Below, piece after piece: positions 27,501 through 39,500 of a stretch of 64,000 nt of DNA. The position numbers and the translations under genes are program-made. Source of the DNA: Anadara kagoshimensis (Eukaryota > Mollusca > Bivalvia > Arcoida > Arcidae); contig CM037865.1 in NCBI GenBank assembly GCA_021292105.1, positions 74,106,128 to 74,170,127 on the forward strand. The letters are read 5' to 3'. Positions within the stretch are counted from its first letter, which is position 1. Each line of letters opens with the position of its first letter. The notes under the pieces were generated by a model that had not been told where the DNA came from, made no database searches, and was given only the letters and a program-made list of their open reading frames with translations.

Positions 27501-30500
27501 CCAGAAAGGAATTTTACAAATTCTAAATGGAATAGTCTCTCAGGTGACTCGAGACCATGTATATTTTGAAAATTGGTTGGAATGATGTTTAATGCCCAGT
27601 CTAAGATCATTTCACTCTTATTAAAGAGGTTGTGTGATGGTGGAGAAAACCAGAGAGAACAATTTACCTTGGCAAATGAACTGAACAAATTGCTCACATT
27701 AGGATCTAAGTGGGTTTTAAACTTAGGGGTGATGGCACTCTGATCTTTAAGTCACTCGGACCACTCTGATACCGACATCTCCTTATTCTAAAGGCGTTTA
27801 ATGTTTGTGGGAGATGCTTTCTTTTAGAGGTGACAGGGGTTTAAAATTATATTTTACTATGAAAGGTCCAGGACTTTTTGACTTAACTTTTGGAAGGTCC
27901 CACATTGAGATTGGAAGGTTCCATATCAACGTTGGAAGGTCCGTGTGTAATTATGCCATATCAGAAAAAATAGCAATGCTTATTACTAACAAACACTCAA
28001 GTGATCAAGAAGCTAAACAGTTGTCAGGCAGCTGCGCATTACATTTTTATTTCTGGAAATGGTCAGACAACACAAACTGACAAGTCACTAATATTTCTAA
28101 ATAAACTGACTGATTAAAAGATTTTTTTTAACATAGAGAAGGAATATTCTGAAAATGGGTACCGTCAAAAAATGGTAGGTCCATTGGACTTTTACAGTAA
28201 ACATGTCAAGGGTCCCAAATTAAAATCAGAAGGTCCCGGACCTCGGACCTTGGGAATTTTGAACCCCTGGGTGATTAATGGATTTAAATGTCAAATCAAT
28301 TTTTATTTGTTTAAAATTGCTGTTGTTGATTGATTATTTTATTTTTGATTTTTTGTTTGGCAGATGAAAATCGAGCAAGGTACAACAGAGGAAATAAGCC
28401 AAATCTCAGTGATGTTCTGGACACACTTTCTTCAGCCATGAATCTTTTACGTAGATGTAGAGTCAATGCAGCACTCACAATCCAACTGTTTTCACAGCTA
28501 TTCCACTTTATCAACATGTGGCTATTTAACATTCTCGTTGCTAATCAGAGGCCTCATCAGTTTTGTACAAGAAGCTGGGGTATGCGTCTAAAACGTCGAC
28601 TTGGTAGAATTGAGGCCTGGGCTGAAAAACAAGGTCTTGAATTAGCAGCTGATTGTCATCTTTGCCGTATCATACAGGTATACTTAGTTCATTGTTATAC
28701 TAAAAATATTTTGCTTGACAAAATTGTCATTGTTGCTTTACTTCAAACTAGAAAAAATTCCATTCTGCCCACCATTTGATGCTTTATTATAAATTCTTGC
28801 AGCTTTAATTTTGTTACATTGTAAAAATATATTGCATTCTGTATCAGTTTGAATATCATTGAATACCCCTGTTGGTTAATTTCTTTATTTTGAGTCTTCA
28901 TTTGTCTTCTAAGTAAGTATAATTTACTGATACTTATGTCTCTTTTACTCATTTTTACCAACGAATAACTGCAATAACAAAGTTTTATTTTTTTGAACAT
29001 CTGTATTTTTGTTTTTTGTATTTCGAACAGTATATTTCATCAGAAATATGTTTTGATTTTTGTAACATACTATTTATTTCAGGCTGCTCATTTATTACAA
29101 GCTCCAAAGAGTAATCCAGATGACATAGCAGATATTAGTTCAACATGTTTTAAGTTAAACTCATTACAACTCCGAGAACTTCTTCAAAGGTACATTCCAG
29201 AATCCAATGAACCACCCATTCCACAGAATCTCATTGAAAGTATTGTCGGAGTGGCTGAAAATATGGCTGATGAGTTAACAAAAACTGATGGCCGAGAAGT
29301 GCGTTTGGAGGAAGATCCAGATCTTCAGTTACCATTCCTACTACCAGAAGATGGGTATTCTTGTGATACAATCCGAGGAATTCCAAATGGCCTAGGAGAG
29401 TTGATAGAACCACTTGCAAGAGCAGGTATGTAATCAGAATTTAAAATTAAACCCAAATGTTGATTATTTGTTAAAGTTTTAGAAGTGTTAATTGTCCATG
29501 TCCAATCTTTAACAAATTAAATACTTTTGTAATGAATAATGAAGTTATCCCTCTTTTACTTGATTTGCACATATTTTACTGTATAATCCATCGAAATGAT
29601 ACAGATTATTTTCTATCTGTTTGTCTCAACACAGGCCTCTCTCTCACCCTTATGTGAATGGGGCCAGGGACCATGCTTATGTGAATGGGCCCAGTTCCCT
29701 TGCTATTGTGAAAATAAGCCTCGTAATGACCAAAATTGTGAAAAAGGAAATTACCCTTCAAGTGATAGAAAACTCCAAAAATTCAGTTTTTTAGGCTAAA
29801 ATTGCCAAAATTGTTAAAACTGGCAAAGTGATTGTGAAAAAAACCCCATAAGATTATGAATTGTGAATGAGACAGAATGAAGGCCATAAAAATGATCCAG
29901 TGAGTGAGAGCCCTGCAACATTATGAAAAATCTTAGACTCGGATAACTAACCAATATTTCTAATAATAAAATTTGTTTTTATCTATCAAACAGGTTTATG
30001 CAGAATGGTTGCACAACCCTCTTCTAGAGGAGATTGGACTGTTTATATGTCAAATGGAGATGGTCCAAGAATTGAAGAGGTAAGGATAGAAAAATATCTT
30101 ATTATACTTTAAGTAAACTAGGAGAGTAGATGGAATGTACAAGGAGCACTTGTCTGGAAAGGGGAATGACTTGGGTCACTTGTCTGGAAAGGGGATTTAC
30201 TTGGATCACCTGTATAAACTGGAACTAGTTCTGCCCTTTTATTATTTTGTCTGAACAATGTAAAACACAGTTTAAAATATGATGGATAAATGTCCCAAAG
30301 TTGGTTAAAGTCTGTTGATGGACTAGATGCACAATCACTTTTGACATCAATCTCTGTTAAAAGATTGCAAACGCCCTGTCCATCTGTCCCAATATCATGT
30401 TCACTTATAACTTCAGTCTATATGGATGGATTTTAACCAAACTTGGAGCAAATATATATCAGCATAGGGTGATGTGTTACACACCAAGTTTAGTTGTATT

Positions 30501-33500
30501 AGCCAAAGGTCAAAGTCATGAGGTAAAATCTTAGATTTGGCCCACATAGCTGATGTCGGAGACTGGGATATTTGTCTTTCAAAGACTGCTCTATTTTTAG
30601 CTAATAAAATGGAGATTATATACTTGTAGTTTATTTGAAAAAAACCCTTTTTAATTAACATAAATTAAGATGTTACTTGCATGCAATTTAGAATTGACTA
30701 TGTAATATTCATTGTTTTGGTCTAGATATTTTGAAGTAGAGCCTGTCAAAACTAGATGCCTTGAGATTTTGTATTCATTAAGCCAAGTTTTGGATGTATC
30801 AAACATTATTATATGCATTTCTTGATAAAATGTTTCAATTTGTACAAGCCTAAGAGCTCCAAGGTATATACTATACTGTATATTGTCAGTTTACGCCTAA
30901 GAGCTCCAAGGTATATACTATACTGTATATTGTCAGTTTACGCCTAAGAGCTCCAGGGTATATACTATACTGTATATTGTCAGTTTACACCTAAGAGCTC
31001 CAAGGTATATACTATACTGTATATTGTCAGTTTACACCTAAGAGCTCCAAGGTATATACTATACTGTATATTGTCAGTTTACACCTAAGAGCTCCAAGGT
31101 ATATACTATACTGTATATTGTCAGTTTACGCCTAAGAGCTCCAAGGTATATACTATACTGTATATTGTCAGTTTACACCTAAGAGCTCCAAGGTATATAC
31201 TATACTGTATATTGTCAGTTTACACCTAAGAGCTCCAAGGTATATACTATACTGTATATTGTCAGTTTACACCTAAGAGCTCCAAGGTATATACTATACT
31301 GTATATTGTCAGTTTACACCTAAGAGCTCCAAGGTATATACTATACTGTATATTGTCAGTTTACACCTAAGAGCTCCAAGGTATATACTATACTGTATAT
31401 TGTCAGTTTACACCTAAGAGCTCCAAGGTATATACTATACTGTATATTGTCAGTTTACACCTAAGAGCTCCAAGGTATATACTATACTGTATATTGTCAG
31501 TTTACACCTAAGAGCTCCAAGGTATATACTATACTGTATATTGTCAGTTTACACCTAAGAGCTCCAAGGTATATACTATACTGTATATTGTCAGTTTACA
31601 CCTAAGAGCTCCAAGGTATATACTATACTGTATATTGTCAGTTTACACCTAAGAGCTCCAAGGTATATACTATACTGTATATTGTCAGTTTACACCTAAG
31701 AGCTCCAAGGTATATACTATACTGTATATTGTCAGTTTACACCTAAGAGCTCCAAGGTATATACTATACTGTATATTGTCAGTTTACACCTAAGAGCTCC
31801 AAGGTATATACTATACTGTATATTGTCAGTTTACACCTAAGAGCTCCAAGGTATATACTATATTGTATATTGTCAGTTTACACCTAAGAGCTCCAAGGTA
31901 TATACTATACTGTATATTGTCAGTTTACACCTAAGAGCTCCAAGGTATATACTATACTGTATATTGTCAGTTTACACCTAAGAGCTCCAAGGTATATACT
32001 ATACTGTATATTGTCAGTTTACACCTAAGAGCTCCAAGGTATATACTATACTGTATATTGTCAGTTTACACCTAGGAGCTCCAAGGTATATACTATACTG
32101 TATATTGTCAGTTTACACCTAAGAGCTCCAGGGTATATACTATACTGTATATTGTCAGTTTACACCTAGGAGCTCCAAGGTATATACTATACTGTATATT
32201 GTCAGTTTACACCTAGGAGCTCCAAGGTATATACTATACTGTATATTGTCAGTTTACACCTAAGAGCTCCAAGGTATATACTATACTGTATATTGTCAGT
32301 TTACACCTAAGAGCTCCAAGGTATATACTATACTGTATATTGTCAGTTTACACCTAAGAGCTCCAAGGTATATACTATACTGTATATTGTCAGTTTACAC
32401 CTAAGAGCTCCAGGGTATATACTATACTGTATATTGTCAGTTTACACCTAAGAGCTCCAGGGTATATACTATACTGTATATTGTCAGTTTACACCTAAGA
32501 GCTCCAGGGTATATACTATACTGTATATTGCTTTATTTTCACATTGTCAAATTTTTCGCAGTTTGGAGATGGCTAGCATATTCATGGTGTCAAATTGTTG
32601 TGGTCTTATCTAATTAAAGGAAAGCGATAAGTTAGATTAATGGGCTGGTAATACTCATGTATTTTCGCAATGGTTTTATTTTGGCGAAAAATACACTGGA
32701 CCACGAATATAGCAAAAATAAAACCACAGTGAAATACAAGCATTATACAGTACAGGTGTCACTGTATCTTGTACAGTACAGGTGTCACTGTATCTTGTAC
32801 AGTACAGGTGTCACTGTATCTTGTACAGTACAGGTGTCACTGTATCTTGTACAGTACAGGTGTCACTGTATCTTGTACAGTACAGGTGTCACTGTATCTT
32901 GTACAGTACAGGTGTCACTGTATCTTGTCATCTTGTAAAGCAGCATACATTTGATCTCATTCATTGTAATAAGAGATTATAATTAATTTAATTGATTGTG
33001 GTTTACCACTGACATCAGTATCCATTCACTCCGTATATTGACACCTGTATAAATCACCTGTTACTGGAGCCTACTGACTGATACAGTTACTTACCTGTTG
33101 ATGGTATTCTCAGGTGTGTTAATTGACCTTCGATATTTTCTCTTCATTCTATCTTCTTGTCTGATGATATTGAACCAAGATAAATCTAGATCTTGATATG
33201 ACAGATTATATTTAATAAAGGAAAATCTGTTAATGTTTCCTAATTAGTGTATTGATATTTTGAAGGTCATTCATAAAGAAGTCAACCGTCAAAGATTTAT
33301 TGATAATCTTAACTGCTAACTTCTATCTGTGAAATCCATCTTCAGATAATGATTTTGTCCTTTTACCATAGTAACATAGAAATTTAAATTCATAATGGAT
33401 AGGAGCATAAAATTATTTTGTGCTGAAGTACTTTGGTTAATCCTGATTTTAGTTATTTGAAAAACAGTATATAGCTTGTTTACATGATGTTATTGGCTGC

Positions 33501-36500
33501 GTAAGATATTTTGTAGTTTTTCATGATGAGACATTTTAATTACAATCAACATGTATTTGTATACATACATTTGAAGCCAGAAATTTATATAAAAAAAAAT
33601 AGCAATTGGCTAATAAGCAAATGGCAGAGCTAACTCTGAATTTACTGGTAGTTTGGTTATTTACTGACTTGAAACTCCAGACAATTATTTGACTATAAAT
33701 AAATAAACACCTAGTATTACCAAGGGAAATGGTTTATGTTCTGTGTATTTCCTCTATATGTAACAAAATGATTTTTCCCATAGTTTTACATTTAAATCAG
33801 ATTTATGTCATCCTATTTATAACTTTATAAAATATTGACGATGTTGCTATTGTTTGACAAATGACTTCACTAGAGTTCTGAAGGTATCAGTCAGCAAAGG
33901 GGATTAAATTTTAGATTTGTGAATAGCAGCTGTCACTTTAATTATTTATCATCACAAGACCACTGTGACATTCTGATCTATTATCAGCTAGCTAGCTTAA
34001 ATGTATTCCATTTTTATGTTCCCCAAAGGGAGAGCTTGTATAGCTGTTTGCCTGTCCATCCTGTCAGTCCTTCCACCTGTCTGTCCATCTGTCCATCCTG
34101 TCAGTCCTTCTGTCTGTCTATTTGCCTGTCCATCCTGTCATTCCTTCCACCTGTCTATTTGTCTGTCCATCCTGTCAGTCCTTCCACCTGTCTATTTGTC
34201 TGTCCATCCTGTCAGTCCTTCCACCTGTCTATCTGTCTGTCTATCCTGTCAGTCCTTCCACCTGTCTGTCCATCTGTCCATCCTGTCAGTCCCTCCACCT
34301 GTCTATTTGCCTGTCCATCCTGTCAGTCCTTCCACCTGTCTGTCCATCCTGTCAGTCCTTCCACCTGTCTATTTGCCTGTCCATCCTGTCAGCCCTTCCA
34401 CCTGTCTATTTGTCTGTCCATCATCCTGTCAGTCCTTCCACCTGTCTATTTGTCTGTCCATCATCCTGTCAGTCCTTCCACCTGTCTGTCCATCTGTCCA
34501 TCCTGTCAGTCCCTCCACCTGTCTATTTGCCTGTCCACCCTGTCAGTCCTTCCACCTGTCTGTCCATCTGTCCATCCTGTCAGTCCTTCTGTCTGTCTAT
34601 TTGCCTGTCCATCCTGTCATTCCTTCCACCTGTCTATTTGTCTGTCCATCCTGTCAGTCCTTCCACCTGTCTATTTGTCTGTCCATCCTGTCAGTCCTTC
34701 CACCTGTCTATCTGTCTGTCCATCCTGTCAGTCCTTCCACCTGTCTGTCCATCTGTCCATCCTGTCAGTCCCTCCACCTGTCTATTTGCCTGTCCATCCT
34801 GTCAGTCCTTCCACCTGTCTGTCCATCCTGTCAGTCCTTCCACCTGTCTATTTGCCTGTCCATCCTGTCAGCCCTTCCACCTGTCTATTTGTCTGTCCAT
34901 CATCCTGTCAGTCCTTCCACCTGTCTATTTGTCTGTCCATCATCCTGTCAGTCCTTCCACCTGTCTGTCCATCTGTCCATCCTGTCAGTCCCTCCACCTG
35001 TCTATTTGCCTGTCCATCCTGTCAGTCCTTCCACCTGTCTGTCCATCCTGTCAGTCCTTCCACCTGTCTATTTGCCTGTCCATCCTGTCAGTCCTTCCAC
35101 CTGTCTATTTGTCTGTCCATTCTGTCAGTCCTTCCACCTGTCTATCTGTCTGTCCATCCTGTCAGTCCTTCCACCTGTCTATTTGCCTGTCCATCCTGTC
35201 AGTCCTTCCACCTGTCTATTTGTCTGTCCATCCTGTCAGTCCTTCCACTTGTCTATTTGTCTGTCCATCCTGTCAGTCCTTCCACCTGTCTATTTGTCTG
35301 TCCATCCTGTCAGTCTTTCCACCTGTCTATTTGCCTGTCCATCCTGTCAGTCCTTCCACCTGTCTATTTGTCTGTCCATTCATCTGGAGTATAACACCAA
35401 AACAATAAGCAGTATCAACATTAAACTTTATAGATAGATAGATCTTGATACAGATCTTGATAAAGAGAAGTGCAGTCTACAAGAACCATAACTCTTTTTT
35501 ATGATTTAGGAGTTATTGCTCTTTCTTATTTTCTATACCTAAATTTTAACATGAAACTTCATAGGTAGATAAATCTCTGTGAGAAGTGTAGTGTACAAGA
35601 ACCATAACTGTCATATTTAGAAAGACATATAAAAATGGTCAACTTCAAACTACGGTAGCATTTATTCCATTCAAATATATATCAGTCTAGCTAGATTAAG
35701 AAAACGTGAATTGTAAAATTGATTTTAAACTCATAGGAAGTCTATAAAAATCTATGCAAAGTCTATGTTTAGGCTGAAGTTGTTGGTCTCAAAAAAAACC
35801 CAAATCCACTGTTTTAACCTAGAATGCATAATTTCACTTAGTTATTGAAGGCCTTTTGGTTAGCTCGACTGTTGGTGGGGTCTATGAGACAGAAGTTGGT
35901 CTTATTGATCAGATTATCTATCTGCCTAGGTTTCTAATAACACACAGGCATATCCCAGTTTAGGAAAGTTTATCAGTTTGATTGCTGAAGTTAGTTACAT
36001 TTCTGTACTCCAGTTTCCTCAAGCTACATCTTGTATCAAATCTTCTCCCATAACAGACAAGAAAATCCTGTGTTCCGACAAGGTGAGATTTCTCTGCAAG
36101 CCTCGGCCTGGAAAAGAAACAATCCCACCCTTAGGTTGAGATTTCTCCACTACAAGGCAGGGGTAGATTATATTGATCTCCATGACTGAATTAGTTAATG
36201 TTAACTGGATCATCTTACTTCCTCCTGAAATTAGTTGTGTTTTAATAATTGTCATTGAATTCGTATCATTATTGATAACTTGTCATTTTACCTCGGTTCA
36301 TACCAAGTTCATACCAGGAAATATGTGTAGATATTCTTTGACTTAATCAGTCGTAACTTAACATTCCACATGTTTATGTACATCAGTGACTGTGACATAT
36401 ACTAGTCTTTGATGTTAATTGAAATCTGAAAATATCACAGAAATCATCTCAAATCATCTGCATTGATTCCGGAGGGAACACCATGTATGTCAGGCTTTCC

Positions 36501-39500
36501 AATCTGCATTCATTGCAGTTTTAAACATGTTAAATGTAAAAAAGTGATAATCTTATGAGAATGTTATTAATGGCTACTGGATGTGAATTACCTGTAATTA
36601 TTGCGAGTACAGGTATTATACAAGCTTGTGATCAGGATATGTGGTTAGATTCTGACGTAGTTTTATATTATCTATCAAAGTATTTAATCATAACATTAAC
36701 TAATAGTAGTAAAAATGGACAGAGATAGAGAGATAACACGAGGGAGATGATGATGATGGTGGTACATTATACCTGTAATGTAAATTGATTTTTGATATCG
36801 ATTCATTATCACAACTCATAATATATAATCTAACGATTAGATGCCAGTTTTTATGTTTAAACTGTCCATTCCTGGATATTATATTTTATAAATGTTTTTG
36901 ATAAGAGATAAGCTTTCTTTAAAAATTGATTCAGTCACATTGTATTATCCTATTTAATATTAAATGGGATATTATTGTGAAAGTTACAGTACAAATGAGT
37001 TTTGTTTATAGTATACTTTGATACATCAGTATTACCATTTTTATCAGTATTAATGATTTACTACATAATTACTATGATGATAATGTCCTCCAGCATTTTG
37101 TAATATATACAGTGGATAAACATAGGTTTTGTTTTCACCTGGAGACTGGATTTTGTTATGGTTTTGATAAATTATGAAAAAATGGAAATGAAATGCACAA
37201 ACAACACTAAATGAAAGTGTGATATGAATTATGGTATTGATGGAAGTATGAATTATGGTATTGATGGAAGTATGAATTATGGGATTGATGGTGGCATGAA
37301 TTGTGGAATTGATGGAGATGTGAATTATGGGATTGATGGAGATGTGAATTATGGGATTAATGAAGATATAAATGATTAAGAAAGATATATAAATGACCAT
37401 AGTTTGTTTCGTATACACATTAATTTTACAGACAAATGTTTTATTATTGTAAATTTTATGACAGTTTATTTCAAGCTGAGGATGAAAATGTTTATCTGTT
37501 ATTCAAAATTAAGCAGTTGAAAAATCTAAAAATGACAATTTTAAAGCCATTTTGTACTCTTTTTACAAAAATGACCATAACGACATGTCTTGTAAATGGA
37601 AATTATCAAGGCGAGGAATGATTACCTCCCTTGGTCAGTTCAACGTGGGAGAACATCGTTATACCAAAGCCTTGGATACAAAAGCACAACTTCAGCTATA
37701 TATTAATGTAAATATTTCATTGGTCATCATAAAAATGTATAAGCAAATGTTATTATACCCCACACAACTTCTTAAGTTGTGGAGGGTATAATGGTTTTTA
37801 CCTGCTGTCTGTCAGTCTGTCAGTTCATCATAAGTTTTCCTTTTTCTTCTCCCTAAATACCTGCAGTTATTGAACTAATTTTTGGTATGCGAGTCTACCA
37901 CACTAAGTTATTCAATTAATGTACATGTATTCCTTTCTTTTTATGATGTCCACATGTTTGTTAATGTTAAGTATTGAGAAGAGAAGATCTAACATCATAC
38001 ATTGGGTGGATTGTTTTTTGTTTTAAGTTATTTGACTGACTATTTATGCAGATCTTAGTAATCTGTTCCCCCAATTATTGATAATTTCTGATCTGATTTC
38101 CTTCCTTAAGTTATTAGCTTACCCATACAGCTTATATCATAACACACCCCAGCATCCAATGTTAAATTTTTTGGTTAAAGTTCTTTATAGACTTAAAACA
38201 TGCATATATCATTGACAGCTAAAAAAGTTACTGATCTAATGTAAAACAACATTCAACCATTTTACCTGCTTGTTTTGTTGTATTCCAGTTTCCATGTTCT
38301 GATATAAAGCCCAGTCTGACTTCTTTGATTAAGGTGTCACTTTAACAAGTATAAAAGAAAGATTTCATGGTTGGTTTAATGGTGGGTTGATGGGAAGGTT
38401 GGCACAGTGATCACTACAGTTTCCAAATCACTAATGTGCATTATTTATTCTGTTAATATGTAAACAGCAATATTGAAGTTGAAAGTATTTATTTAGTACC
38501 ATTAGTTAAGTTTTTCACTGTAGTCTGACTTTAAGCAATGTTGAACAATGTACCTTTGTATATAATCACATGTCTCAGACCATTAAAAACAAAAACACCT
38601 ATACAACAACAACATGCATCATGTTTATAAAGGTAGATTGTAACGGTTGTTGTGACCATAATTACCCTCTGTTAACTTACCTCATAGTTGTGTAGTTTTA
38701 ACTGATTTAGGGAGTATTTTGTCCATTTTATGTTTCTTGGATGTGTTAGACTGAGTTTAGAATATTTTTGTGCTTATTGTGTCTTGGCTGTTTTTGGAAT
38801 ATTTGTGAAGTGTAACAGTGTTTTTTTTCCCAAATTTCGGAGGAATGACATAGATCCTGAAAACACTAACCACAAATATGCAGACAGTTTAATTTGCACT
38901 TAAGTTAGATAATTGACATTTACTACAAACTTTTAATTGTTAATGTGTAGGTAGTTAATTGAGTTATGTAGTAGACTTGTGAAGTTGTTTTATCAGTGGT
39001 ATACAGGCACCTTGGTAAATTATAAACATTTACCTTCTATATACATATGTGTGATCATATAAGAATTTATTATGAGGGATAGTGTTTACATATCATCACA
39101 ATATGTTCAACAGTCTCAAGTTGTTGGTCAGATTCTGAAACATTATTTTAATATGGAAAACAATGTCCTGTAATAATTTAAAGATATTTGGAGGATTTTA
39201 GTTATGTATATATATCTGGAAGTTATATTTCATTGTTCTGTTATAGATTTGAAATATATTTATAATGAGAAGACTTTTAAAGGTAAAACACACATATACT
39301 TAAACATGTATACACATGGAAACAAAATATACACTTAGTTATCTCCCTTTCGAGGCTTTGCTGATGCTAAGTTATCTCCCTTTATCGACTTTGCTGATGC
39401 TAAGATCATAGCTTGTTTTACTTCAAAGTAATACATCACTTTATTTTAAGATAGAAATATATTGGATACATAAAAGTTAATTTGGTCCTTAAATATTCTT

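Noticed and set aside
30849..32530. CRISPR-like regular array
   Set aside because: The repeats are contiguous with no unique spacers, and this is an animal intron.
32657..32982. Three overlapping ORFs with a CTVQVSLYLVQYRCH cycle
   Set aside because: Products of the 26-bp repeat read in all frames.
33919..35437. Three overlapping + strand ORFs of 428-491 residues rich in Cys, Pro, Ser and His
   Set aside because: They lie on the 37-bp minisatellite. The unit lacks stops and its length is not a multiple of 3, so all three frames read the same cycling peptide. There are no splice or family signals.
37050..37418. Minus-strand ORF with an 8-residue Ile/Asn/His/Ser repeat
   Set aside because: It is the 24-bp tandem repeat, which is a multiple of 3 and so stays open. 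There is no other coding sign.
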